Positions 46,344 through 55,501 of a stretch of DNA of 62,000 bases are shown here, one piece after another. Position 1 is the stretch's first letter; each line of letters starts with the position of its first letter. Source of the DNA: Nematostella vectensis. Its lineage: Eukaryota; Cnidaria; Anthozoa; Actiniaria; Edwardsiidae. The notes under the pieces are model-generated. The model was not told where the DNA came from. It searched no databases and saw only the letters and a program-made list of their open reading frames with translations. Location of the stretch: positions 2,107,501-2,169,500 of the forward strand of contig NC_064047.1 in assembly GCF_932526225.1 (NCBI RefSeq), given 5' to 3'. The position numbers and the translations under genes were made by a program.

Positions 46344-49300
46344 GCTACGTTGCCGACTTCTTGAGGAACCGCGGCACCTCGTGCTCCCTTGGTCTAACCA
46401 AGACACGAGGCAAGATCCTCGAGCGATGCGACAAGAAGCTGACCACTACGGGATGCACCAAAGAAGACCTCTTTGAGATGGAAAAGAAGCTCGGGATAAA
46501 GCTGGTAGCCGTGGACGCCCTGGGCAATGTCCTGTGGGACTCGGGGAAGTACAAGAGGGGGTACACACAAATCCGCATCCCTTGCCACAAAAACCACGCC
46601 TGGGCGGAGCTTCCGACTGAACCACCTGCGATCGCGAGCGTCCACGGCCTAGACTTCGAGGCTGAGAGGGAGCTCCGTTCGTTATGTCAGGGAGAGGCAG
46701 CGCCTCGCGCTACCAGTGCCCCCGCAAAGACGCACGAGACGAAAGTGCGAGAGGTGCTCATCCGCTTTATAAACAGGGCGATCCCCAGAAGCACGAGGGT
46801 CTGGCTGTGTGGGCGTGTTATAGTCACGCACGAAGGCAAACTGTACCGATCGGGACAAGACGGATGGGCTATCGACAGGGCGTTTACAGACGAGGCTGGA
46901 CATGATCCTCAATGGCTCTCTGATGATCACCCAGCCTACCAAGAGTACACCGAAGCTACGCACTCGATGGGCGGCGCAATAGGGTATCGCTTCAAGAAGT
47001 GGACCCAAAGAGAAAACATCAGGCCAACGCCTCTTAGATACAGGGACGTCTGGCGAGCGTCGCAGGAAAAGTCCAAAGTGTGGAATAGCAAGGAAAACTT
47101 AGGGGCGCAGCCTCATGTGCACATCGACATGCGTGCGGCGTAACTAGGATGCGAGGACAGTGTCTTCGGCGGCGCCTCGGACGCCATTGATCTGGTACGG
47201 AAATACGGCTTCCCTACGAACGTGTATCGTATCGCGAATGTTGCGGGACGGCCATTGAGCGAGGTTCTTCAACTGACCGGGGCCATTCAGTTGACCGAGT
47301 GGGGGTTCTCTGAGGCCTGCCACCCCTACACTTCCGGGAGGGTAGGGCAGCACTTGGAACAAAACGGGGGCTGGATCACCACGCCAGAGCTCAAGGACCT
47401 GCTAGACTCGGGTGACCTCGCCATGGCCGCGGCGAGGGAGGTGTTGTATAGCGTCGGAAAAAAGGACTCATCAAGTTCCCCCACTCCGTCCCCGGCGGCG
47501 AAGACTCGCAGGGTCGAGATCTCGCTGTCCGTTTCGTAGGCAAGTGCGCTCGCCATGGCGACGAGTTCTCGGTCGTAGTCCGCGACCGTGAAGAAGCCGC
47601 GTATCTGACAAACCTCCTTGCGGGCACCGACCACTTATTTAACTTCGAGCATGCCGACGGGGCTCATCTGATCCAATACAAAGACGGAGTCCGGCGCTCA
47701 CAATGGTACCATATCAGGGCCTTCGTCTTGGCGTACACAAACATAGCGCTGCGACGCATGTTGAGGCGGACCCCTCGCGAAGACGTCATCCGGGTGTGCA
47801 CAGATGCCATATACGCAAAGGCGGTGCCCAGTGGTGTGAAGCTCGTGGAGCGAAATCCGAGGTATGGAGAGTGGCGCCACAAGAGGCCTGGGTACGAGTG
47901 GTGGCCCGAAGCGGCTTGGGGTCCGAAGAGGTCGGGGTGCTTGGCTAGGGAGCCAAGCACTGCGCCGAGCCTGCCGTGCGATCTGGTGGCCGCAGCCTCT
48001 GCGAGGATGTATCTAGCCGGCCAGGGAGGATCGGGGAAGACCGAGTGGGCGGTGAGCATGTTCCGTGGCCGTAACGTTGTGGTGCTCACCCCCGCGAACG
48101 ACCTCGCCCACGACCATCGCAACAACCCGCGCCTCGCGGTGAAGGCTCAAACCTACCACCGCTACCTCTGCATACCAGCGGAGAAGCCGATAGACGAGTG
48201 GAGACCTTCCGAGCTTGGGCACAAACTCGACCGTCTCGCAGAAGTGATCTGACTAAAGTTCTACGCGTCATCCTAGGGTATCTCGCCACGCGGCCGTGTC
48301 AGGTAGTGTGGTGTGGCGACTATGGGCAGGTCCCGCCCTGGGGAGATAAAGAGGGGCCTCACGATATGCTCAAGGAGTGGGCACAAGGGAACATCCGCTG
48401 GTTCGAGTCCGACTACCGCTGCCTGTGTGAATACTGCGGAAAGCCGTACAGTACAGACTGCGGCTCTGCCCCCTCCTCCAGGCTCCACGACATAAAGGGC
48501 CGGATTTGGTGTCAGCCAGACTCCCAACAGCTTGAGGTGTTTCGAGAGGAGTGGGATGGGGTGGCGTTCGACGCGGCGATCGAGCGGGCCCACCCAAGCG
48601 ATATGTGGGAGTGCTCGACCAACAAGATGGGGGCCCTTGTTTAGCAGCGATTGGAAGAGCACCACAGGAAAAACTACCCCCGACTGCCAGCAACCATCCG
48701 CTTCGACCCCGATCCTAGCGTCGCGCATCGTTATCGCAAGCAAGGGCGGCCGGTGCCCGTGCCAGGCAAAAGGGGCGAGAAGGTCGACGCGTACAAAGGC
48801 ACGGTAGTCGAGGTCCCTCTCGGCGTGGTCCTTAACGGGCTTCCCCTCGAGTGAAAATACGCGGGCGTGGGGACAGTCCACGGGGTGCAGGGCAAGACTA
48901 TTCAGACTCCAAGACGTTTGTTTATCATAGACCACAGCTTAGAGGGCTGGATCACGAATGCTGTATACACCGGCATCTCCCGCGCGCGTCTCGCCGACCA
49001 GATAGTCCGCGTGATCCCCCCCGATGACACCCCAGGTGCCTTGGTTCCCACAGGGCTGCAGGCTACGCCCAGTGAAGAGCTCATTATAGCGCGAATCAAG
49101 CGATACGCTATAGACGACAGGCAAAAGGGTCGCACAAAGTACACGGGGCCGCACCACGTTCTGACGGTAGACCATGTGCTCGGCATGATCGCTGACGCTG
49201 AAAAGAAGTGCACGCTCTGTGGAACTCAGCTTCTGTTTCATGGGTACACCAAGAGTCATCCCCAATGCTTCAGTATCGACCGGCGGGACGACAGTCATGG

Positions 49301-49361
49301 TCACTACAAGTGGAATGTCAGACTCACGTGCCTCAGCTGCAATAGAAGGCACAAGCGCTGA
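46340..49361 (+). pseudogene. Polymerase-palm / SF1 helicase / HNH-like replication gene, broken
   Basis: Three frames together span about 1000 codons. Frame 2 (46340-47460) holds an N-terminal domain (VDALGNVLWDSGK, HKNHAWAEL) and the first palm region, with an in-frame TAA at 47141. The frame changes at an A6 run (47458-47463). Frame 1 (to 48250) holds a palm-like acidic motif CTDAIYA (about 47793) and a Walker A, AGQGGSGKT (about 48015). The frame changes again near 48250 with apparent loss of the Walker B region. Frame 3 has helicase motifs CGDYGQVPP (48312), TVHGVQGKT (48872) and YTGISRARL (48964), interrupted by TAG 48642 and TGA 48852. It ends in a zinc/HNH-like module (CTLCG, FSIDRRD, CLSCNRRH; 49207-49359). 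Polymerase could be a divergent family B or a TVpol-like enzyme. The first in-frame start-like codon is GTG (46340); the first ATG is at about 46479. Confidence 0.75.
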
Positions 49362-49378
49362 TCACGCTAGGGTGGCGC

Positions 49379-50335
49379 CTAGCGTGGCGCTGGCGTCGCG
49401 CTACGCAACTGCGAATGTGTGAAGCCGTGCTTAGAGTACGCCGTGTAATACAACACTGGCTGTCCGGGCTCCATGACCATCTTTAGTATTGGGTACGCCT
49501 TGCTTGTCCACCACGGGTCCGTCGCTCGCCGTCGGCCCTTGTCCTGAAGGTCTTCCTCGTTTACGGCGATGTACACCTCCGTTCCGACCTCTAAGGGGGG
49601 CTTTTCGGCTTTGAGAGGCACGCGCCTCAGCTTTATGGCGTCCTCAGGCGCAAGGCCAGTCATGCGAGTCTTCGTTGCGTTCATGTCCGAGATGATGATT
49701 GGCAAAGCAGTAACCCACTCGCGGTTTGTCTTGCCGGACGCAAGCTCCTTCGAGTACTGCGCACGAAATAGGCGTTGCGCCAGCCAGCGGTGTAAAGACT
49801 CGGCGAAAGCTTGGCTCCTGTGGTGCCCTGGCTCAGCCCGTCGGACCTCCACCCCGTCGTCTGTTAGGAGCTTCGTGGTAGCACCCTTGAACTCCGTGCC
49901 GTCATCAACCATGAGGACTTTAGGCCATGTGAGAGGTCCCTCTGCATAGATGCCAGCGAGTTCGCGGGAGACGACGGCCGCGCTCTTAGTCCTCAGTGGG
50001 CGGGCGGCTTTATATCGTGAAGCAACGTCAACGACAGTCAGGGCATACTTGTACCCGCAGTCGGTTGGCAAGAATAGCAGGTCCGACTGGTGGATACGGT
50101 TTGGTATCTGCTCCGAGAAGTGGGCGTAGGTAGTCGGAGGAGGGGGCGTCTGTGTGTAGCCCCCGGCGGGCTGCAAACTTACCCACCCGCGCACTCGATC
50201 TATGGAGGCTGAGCCCTTGGGAAGTTTGGCATGCAGAGCGGTCACTCCCTGGAAGCCACCTTTGGGGTAGTATATAGGACGAAGGAACGCATCGAGTTCT
50301 TCGTCGGACATGCGCTTGCCGTTCCGGCGGGTCAT
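49379..50335 (-). CDS. Retrovirus-type integrase (Polinton integrase)
   Basis: 318 codons from ATG 50335, open throughout. The rve-type catalytic core has acidic residues at about D85 (IHQSDLLFLP), D144 (MVDDGTEF) and E179 (SQAFAESLHRW), the DDE triad used for strand transfer. A C-terminal basic, SH3/chromo-like region follows (WWTSKAYPILKMV ... YYTAYSKHGF). In Polintons this enzyme joins the linear viral genome to host DNA with a 6-bp stagger, matching the CATGTA duplication seen here. No N-terminal HHCC zinc finger is evident, which is usual for the Polinton type. It lies tail-to-tail with the replication gene (17 bp apart), and the next minus-strand gene ends just upstream. Of the hallmark genes this is the only one without breaks. 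Confidence 0.9.
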   Translation of the reverse strand: MTRRNGKRMSDEELDAFLRPIYYPKGGFQGVTALHAKLPKGSASIDRVRGWVSLQPAGGYTQTPPPPTTYAHFSEQIPNRIHQSDLLFLPTDCGYKYALTVVDVASRYKAARPLRTKSAAVVSRELAGIYAEGPLTWPKVLMVDDGTEFKGATTKLLTDDGVEVRRAEPGHHRSQAFAESLHRWLAQRLFRAQYSKELASGKTNREWVTALPIIISDMNATKTRMTGLAPEDAIKLRRVPLKAEKPPLEVGTEVYIAVNEEDLQDKGRRRATDPWWTSKAYPILKMVMEPGQPVLYYTAYSKHGFTHSQLRSATPAPR

Positions 50336-50471
50336 TACGTGCGTATCGCGACGGGTGTATCAGTCTCCAACATTCGGATGCCGTCTGCTACGCCTTCGGC
50401 GTAGGTATACGCGCAGCATGGAAAAAGGCCGCCTAGGCGCAGCGCAGAAACACGTTTCAACGGCAGCTGCA

Positions 50472-50874
50472 TCACAGCAAGCGGCTGGCTGTGTAGCCGA
50501 TGGCGAGAGCGCCGGCGCCAATGTACGCCAACTCGGCGTTCTTCTGCGTTTTGCTGGGGATGTAGTAGTCGGACAGCCCGGGGGCCCAGGGAGGTCTGGT
50601 TGTAGAGTTTGAGCGCGTAGTCGGTGTCGGTGAAGTTCTGCTTTGCGAGGTACCCTCTCTCGCGACTTTGAGCTTGCCAATCGAGGATTTTTTGTCGCCG
50701 CTGTTGGTAGCGTCCATAGTCTTGTTGGTATTTCTCTAGGGCCTTGTCGTGCCTCTCCTTCTCGGCTAAGGCGGGACTCTCATCGTTCGACTGAAACTTT
50801 GCGAGGTAGTTGCCACCAACGAATGCAGTCGCGTTTAGGACGGCACCGCCAACCAAAATCGCGATAGAGGCCAT
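50472..50874 (-). pseudogene. Polinton-associated membrane protein, one frameshift
   Basis: Starts MASIAILVGG at ATG 50874. An N-terminal hydrophobic segment is followed by a charged coiled-coil-like region (KERHDKALEKYQQDYGRYQQRRQ region). Near 50600 the frame changes; the continuation in the other frame contains LSDYYIPSKTQKNAEL and a C-terminal hydrophobic segment ending at 50472. Proteins of this layout recur in cnidarian Polinton-like insertions, recognised from memory, with no known function. Position in the capsid/integrase block suggests a virion or entry-related membrane protein (inference). Confidence 0.6.
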
Positions 50875-50940
50875 GTTTGTGCGAAGCACACTTCGCGTGC
50901 TGTGTGTATGCGCAAAGCGCGCACGAGTCTAATACACGGC

Positions 50941-51165
50941 CTACATGGGCAGGATCTTCTGCTCCTCAAGGTAACCCTTCAAAGCGACAGCACCTGCAAC
51001 GGCGGCAATCATTTTTGCGTAGTTCATGGCGTTCGCGGAGGGGTCTTTGGTGAAGTCCTCGCGTAAGACCTTGCGCCCAACCCAGCCGATACCGGCGACG
51101 AGGCCGGTTATGACTGCGGCGTCGGTAATGGTCTTTGTAATCTTGCTCTGCTGCGTCGTCGACAT
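50941..51165 (-). CDS. Small two-helix membrane protein
   Basis: 74 codons from ATG 51165 (MSTTQQSKI); an upstream in-frame ATG at 51210 would add a Cys/Tyr-rich stretch translated from a repetitive promoter-like region and is less likely. Two hydrophobic stretches (AAVITGLVAGIGWVG and MIAAVAGAVALKGYL) flank a short polar loop. Open and well formed. Similar short proteins ending in ..LE.QKILP occur next to capsid genes in cnidarian Polinton-like elements. Function unknown; candidate minor virion membrane component. Confidence 0.6.
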   Translation of the reverse strand: MSTTQQSKITKTITDAAVITGLVAGIGWVGRKVLREDFTKDPSANAMNYAKMIAAVAGAVALKGYLEEQKILPM

Positions 51166-51230
51166 TATATATGCGTGTACGCATATACATGTACACGCGT
51201 ATATGCACATGCGGATATGGGTGGGGCCCT
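51166..51230 (-). promoter_or_regulatory. Palindromic TATA-rich leader of the small membrane gene
   Basis: Alternating purine-pyrimidine sequence with GCGTGTAC and GTACACGC inverted halves and TATATATG. A similar TATATATG-type leader precedes the major capsid gene (54413-54440), suggesting a shared late-promoter element. Inference from sequence alone. Confidence 0.35.
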
Positions 51231-51247
51231 CGTGTCTAAATGTCTGC

Positions 51248-51823
51248 TTACTCCATGGATAACACCCGAGCGCGAAGCGCTGTCGCCGGAACGCGATTCT
51301 TGGTCTGCTGTGCGGCCGCCAGCGGTGGCCTTGCGGGCGGAGTCACGTCGTCGGCACCTTCGGTGGCATGCGGATCGGTGGCTCGCTGGTTAACAGCTGG
51401 TGTACGAGAGAACGCGGCAGCCAGCTCCTGCCTACGTGTGTAGAGGCCGATCAACGACACTAGAAGACCAGCGACCCCGATAACCGAGCTAGCCGACCAA
51501 GCAGAGTTGCTTTCCGGGGCTGGTGTGTGTGTGATGCCGAAGGCATCGTCGGCGCGCGCGCGCGAGCCCTGCGGCTCGCTCGGCCCCGGGGCCACCGGCG
51601 ACTGCGCGACACAAAGTGCCTCTTTCTCCGCTCTGTTAATTCGGTTCCACTCTGCCAAGCGCCTTCCGGCTTCGACTCGTCCAGAGTGTTAAGGTCGGAC
51701 CGCGGGTGGTTCGGGGCTCGTGATGCTCTCCGCCAACGACGAAGGCGTACAAGCAGGTTCTTGAGCAGGTTCCGCTGACGTTCCGGCAGGCTGGGCACTA
51801 GTACTTCCTTGAGGTTCCTCCAT
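51248..51823 (-). pseudogene. Single-span membrane protein, one premature stop
   Basis: From ATG 51823 (MEEPQGSTSAQP) the frame is open except for one stop at 51689-51691. The N-terminal part is Pro/Ser/Glu-rich. The part after the stop (open from 51658 by the start-like codon there) contains AEWNRINRAEKEAL, then a hydrophobic span (SSVIGVAGLLVSLIGLYTRR) followed by a basic anchor and a polar tail. This type II/III membrane layout is common to a Polinton-associated family of unknown role. A single substitution-type stop is the only break. Confidence 0.55.
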
Positions 51824-51892
51824 CAACACACACGCGGCGTGAACTACTTGGTACCAAGTGGTAGAAGAAGTGGCGAGCTTTCAAATGAACGT

Positions 51893-52501
51893 CTACTCTG
51901 GGATGGCAGACTCGCCACTGTCCGCGTGCCGTTCAGGCTGACGCGCGGAGTCCGCGGCTGCTACCTCTTGTTGACACCGTGCGTCAGCGCTTGCCGTTCC
52001 GGCGGTGTTCACATGACGTGCTATGTGTAACGCCCCAGCGGCTAAAGCCATCAAACGACCGCAGCGTAGAGCCAGGCTTCCGCACAATGTGCGGAGCTCG
52101 TTGTTGACGATGTAGTCGGACACTAGGTCATTGTGAAGATCGACCACACTGTCTATCGGCAGCGCCATGCCTACCAGCTTGGTCGTAAGTTTCGGAAAGC
52201 TGTCTGCCAGGGCGTCTGTAGTCCGGCTGGCTATAGCGGTCTCGTATCGCCTCTCGTACTTCCTCACCTCCTCGGCGCTCATGCGTTTGACGTCGTCGTG
52301 AGTCAGCGCCTTGCCTACCATTTCTCTCGACTTCCCCGAGGCTACGAGAATCGCGAGTTTCTCCCTCGCGTCTGCTATCTCAGTTCGCTCACCTCCGGTT
52401 GCCGTCCCGGCAGGATGCGTCGAGCAGTCCAACGACTCGACGGCCGGGAGGCCCGCGGCGTCCCCCTCAAGAAGACTCTCAAAGTATTGGTCGCTCATCA
52501 T
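51893..52501 (-). CDS. Unknown conserved Polinton-associated protein
   Basis: About 203 codons from ATG 52501 (M-M-S-D-Q-Y-F-E); the frame extends six codons upstream but the double ATG fits better. The middle is helical and charged (AREKLAILVASGKSREMVG, EEVRKYERRYETAIAS), resembling a family seen beside the packaging ATPase in cnidarian Polinton-like insertions. Its C-terminal third (PIDSVVDLHNDLVSDYI ... GRLMALAAGALHIA) is less polar and could be membrane-associated. No catalytic motif. Function unknown; its position between ATPase and membrane proteins suggests a structural or assembly role. Confidence 0.6.
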   Translation of the reverse strand: MMSDQYFESLLEGDAAGLPAVESLDCSTHPAGTATGGERTEIADAREKLAILVASGKSREMVGKALTHDDVKRMSAEEVRKYERRYETAIASRTTDALADSFPKLTTKLVGMALPIDSVVDLHNDLVSDYIVNNELRTLCGSLALRCGRLMALAAGALHIARHVNTAGTASADARCQQEVAAADSARQPERHADSGESAIPE

Positions 52502-52542
52502 GCCGTGGCTAAGGTGCATATACGTTATGCCCAGGGCTGTGG

Positions 52543-53160
52543 TTACCGTTCAACCAGGACGATGGTATAAGGGTGACGCAAGAAAAACTCTAACTTCGAG
52601 AACTTTTTCGTCTTGAGGGTACTTCATGTACTCTTTCATCTTCTCTTCTGAGAGCTCCGCGCCGTAGTCATGCAGGATAGCTTTCATGTCCGCCCTGCTC
52701 GGGGTATAGAAGACCACCAGGGCCGCGATGTTCTCGCGGAACGGCTTCGTGATGCTGGTGAGCTGCTGCGTGATCACCCATACGCTGATACCCACGTGGC
52801 GCGCGCTGAACGCCAAGTTGACGAGCTGGTCAGAGCGCCTCTTTACGTCTTTCGAGGCCGCACAGTCGTCGAGTATGATTAGCGTATTAGTGCCTTCGAA
52901 GAGAGCGGAGACAAACCTCAGCAGCATGTCGATCTGACCCGCTTCAGGTGCGATGACAATTAGACGATTGTCGCCCTCGCCGAAGCCGTCGTATGTTTTG
53001 TTGTAGACAAAGGTAGGGCACACGAGTACGATGTAGCCAAACTTGCCCCGAAAGGGCCGCGCAGTCGGTCCACTACGAATTGGGTCTTCCCGCATGACGT
53101 CGGGCCCACGATGAGAGCGTTGAATGGGATGTTTTTCGGGTCCATACCGCTCCGGCGCAT
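52543..53160 (-). pseudogene. FtsK/HerA-type genome-packaging ATPase, frameshifted
   Basis: From ATG 53160 (MRRSGMDPK) the frame shows a Walker A, GPTSCGKT, then shifts near 53050. The continuation in the second frame carries YIVLVCPTF, a Walker B (NTLIILDDCA, about 52870) and an arginine/glutamine sensor-like region (SVWVITQQLTSI). A further shift near the 3' end (about 52575) changes the last residues; a stop in the alternative frame lies at 52543. This is the A32-like ATPase that drives viral DNA into the capsid in Polintons, adintoviruses and virophages. Its start overlaps the end of the capsid reading path. Both nucleotide-binding motifs survive but in different frames. Confidence 0.85.
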
Positions 53161-53164
53161 GTGC

Positions 53165-54412
53165 CCAGTATTGTATGGACTCTAGCTGTCCGTTCATAAG
53201 GTTCATTTGGGCGTCGGCCACCTTAAACACGTGACAGTTTACGCTACCTGAGCCGCCTGCCGTGCGTTTTATCTCGAGGTGCACACCGTCGCGGGTATTG
53301 ACCAATCGGAGACCACCCCCATGGATAGCACTGTCGTCCGTCGTTCGAAGGTCGATCCACAGAGCAAACTTGTTATCGCCATAGAACGACTCGGGGCCGA
53401 TTGCCGGGGCGGCGGACGCTCCGCTGTGCCCCCCCCCCCCTCCGGGGTGGGGCGGACGAACCGCCTTTTCGCCTCCCTCCAGAAATCCGTGGGGCGCAGG
53501 CCCTGGCTGAAGACTTTGTTTGGCATGCCGTCGGTTGTAACGCGAACGCTCACGCTCTTGATGTCGGGGTACACGAACGTCTCAGAGTCGCGAGCCCCTG
53601 CCGTGTATGGCTCCACAAAGAGGAGCAACAGACCACTCATAGACCTTCGCGGCAGGTTGACACTCTCGTTGATTATGCTGTCCGTCCCTTTGCTAATATG
53701 GAAGGTCTTGTGAAGGTTCACTTGCTCGTAGAAGAACGTTGTGCCGTTTTGGTAGGCGGCGGCTGCAGACCGGGCGAGGTTGTCGTCCCTCAGGCTTTCG
53801 TACTCCAGCTCTAGATTTTTGATGGCATAGGATAATTTGGTAGCATCGCTTCCGACCACTACCTGGTCAACCGCTGCGAACGTGATCTCGAAGAGCAGCG
53901 CCTCGGAGAGCGCCCTTGGGTACAGCACGCCGTGGTCCGTCAGCAGAGAATGGTCTAGCGGGATGGTGTACCTCGCCCCGTGGGCGGCGCTTAGAGCCAC
54001 CTCCTTGGCGAAGCTTGCGCATGTTTTCTGACTGTATACCCTGCTCTAGGCGGTCCTCTCTCTCGACCTTGGACAGGTAGAGCTCCTCGTACGTCTTAAA
54101 GACGTCGTAGCGGTTGGTGTCCTGGAGCGTTTCTCCTGCAAACGTGGTTTTCAGGCGGCTCACGAGATTTCGGCCGACGTTGTTCACGACGGTATTATTC
54201 GCATGGCCTGAGACGGAGAGATCGAGACCGACCCTCAAAGAGCCAGGCACGAGCGTGACGCCTTCCGATAGCTTTGGGACCGCCACATATAGCGTCTCGC
54301 CTGGGGAGGCCGTCGACGGGTTGAGAGTGACCCGGTGAACAGTTCTCTCGGCTTTCAACCCAAGAGGAATTCTGGGTGTTCGCTGGGGGTCGAGTTTATC
54401 GATGACTGACAT
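53165..54412 (-). pseudogene. Double-jelly-roll major capsid protein, two frameshifts
   Basis: From ATG 54412 (MSVIDKLDPQRTPRIPLG) the first frame carries VPKLSEGVTLVPGSLRVG, VNNVGRNLVSRLKTTFAGE and TNRYDVFKTYEELYLSK, typical of the first jelly roll of Polinton capsids. A shift near 54015 moves to the second frame (YTIPLDHSLLTDHGVLYP, FEITFAAVDQVVVG, SGLLLLFVEPY). A second shift falls in a run of twelve C (53429-53440), after which the first frame resumes (VNTRDGVHLEIKRTAGGSG) to the overlap with the ATPase start. Expected length is about 410 residues, normal for the family. The homopolymer shift could be an assembly error; the other is not in a homopolymer. Forms the capsid shell in relatives. 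Confidence 0.85.
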
Positions 54413-54520
54413 CGTATACATATATGTATATATATGCACATAAAGTACGAAGTCGCGCGGCTATGGTGCGGACTGTTAGACATGTCTAATATAGCATAGC
54501 ACGAGTTATGCTCACGCATC
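54413..54520. promoter_or_regulatory. Divergent promoter region between capsid and coiled-coil membrane gene
   Basis: 108 bp between divergent start codons. It contains TATATGTATATATATG on the capsid side and TAATATAGCATAGC towards the plus-strand gene. Likely a two-way promoter; no experimental basis. Confidence 0.4.
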
Positions 54521-55501
54521 ATGGGTGACGTTGACGTTGACATTGACGATACCTTGCCGGGCGCATCCGCCGATCGCGGGGCGGGGGACGACGAGACGAC
54601 GCCCCTTATCCCGTTCGACCCCGACGATGGGGAGTCGATCCCAATGACGGGCACGTCATCGCGTATGCATGCTGCGCATAGCATGGCTACGCGAAGCGCA
54701 ACGCAAACCGCCGGAACGGCAAGCGCTGAAACCTCGTTCACCACAGGGCATGCAGCGACAAGACTCGGTCTCCTGTCCCTCAGGAAGGAATACCCAGACC
54801 TTAACGAGAATTTGATACGGTTCCAGTCAGACTGGAGGGGAAAGACGCTAATACAGGTTCGCGACCTCAAAAACGGAGGTTGGACTAAACCAAGACGGCT
54901 GTTCAACGAGGACGGGGGCGTCCGGCAGGACGTTGCAAAGCTGAGTGGCTTCAAGCTGGAGATGGGGCCCGTGGCAGAGGTAGACGCGGTCATCCAGGAG
55001 AACACAGAACGAGTCCAAGAGCTGCAAGGGGTGGTAGCCGCAGACAGGGAGACCATCGACGACCCTAACACGTCGGAGAGTCGCCGCCATGAGGCCCGTG
55101 AGCGCAACGAGGAGAGGCTGTCCGAGATCGACGAACTAGAACGCGAAAACCGAGAGCTCGAGAACCAAAAGCCGCTAAGAGAGCGCATCAAAGCCATCTT
55201 CAAAAAGTACGGCTTTACCGTCACCTCTATCGGGTTGGCCTTAGCGACGACGATCGCGTCCATTGTGACGTCGCTCGGCAAGTCGCTCTCCTCCGTGGCC
55301 AGAGGGGTCGGTAACGGGCTTAAGGCAATCGGGAAAAAGCTGGGCGAGCTTCTCCCCGGGCTAGTAGGCAGCAACGCGAACTTCGTGTTTAAGGCTGCAG
55401 GGGAAGCGGTGAAATTCCTTGGCGAAAATGCGTGGCTGCTCATTCTAGCCGTAGCCGCGTTCTTGGTTCGTCGAATGCAAAGCAGTCATCGGAACAAGTA
55501 A
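54521..55501 (+). CDS. Coiled-coil protein with C-terminal membrane region (Polinton-associated)
   Basis: 326 codons, open. An acidic, disordered N-terminus (DVDVDIDDTL) is followed by a globular part containing LRKEYPDLNENLIRFQSD and RGKTLIQVRDLKNGG. A long charged coiled coil comes next (residues about 145-215, ERNEERLSEIDELERENREL). The C-terminal third has three hydrophobic segments (VTSIGLALATTIASIVTSLG; GNGLKAIGKKLGELLPGLVG; AWLLILAVAAFLVRR). Proteins with the same C-terminal 'FKKYGFTV ... LG..AWLLI' layout are numerous in cnidarian genomes as Polinton-derived genes. Function unknown; a virion membrane or entry protein is plausible. The last 16 bases overlap the convergent gene at 55486. 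Confidence 0.65.
   Translation: MGDVDVDIDDTLPGASADRGAGDDETTPLIPFDPDDGESIPMTGTSSRMHAAHSMATRSATQTAGTASAETSFTTGHAATRLGLLSLRKEYPDLNENLIRFQSDWRGKTLIQVRDLKNGGWTKPRRLFNEDGGVRQDVAKLSGFKLEMGPVAEVDAVIQENTERVQELQGVVAADRETIDDPNTSESRRHEARERNEERLSEIDELERENRELENQKPLRERIKAIFKKYGFTVTSIGLALATTIASIVTSLGKSLSSVARGVGNGLKAIGKKLGELLPGLVGSNANFVFKAAGEAVKFLGENAWLLILAVAAFLVRRMQSSHRNK

Noticed and set aside
48395-48415. GGTTCGAGTCC box suggesting a tRNA gene
   Set aside because: It lies within the helicase reading frame, and no matching A box or cloverleaf arms were seen around it.
48273-48935. Minus-strand open frame of 220 codons
   Set aside because: Antisense to the helicase region, where clear SF1 motifs lie on the plus strand.
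54355-55443. Minus-strand open frame of 362 codons
   Set aside because: Ser-rich shadow of the plus-strand gene at 54521, whose coiled coil and membrane segments are better supported. GC-rich DNA gives long antisense frames.
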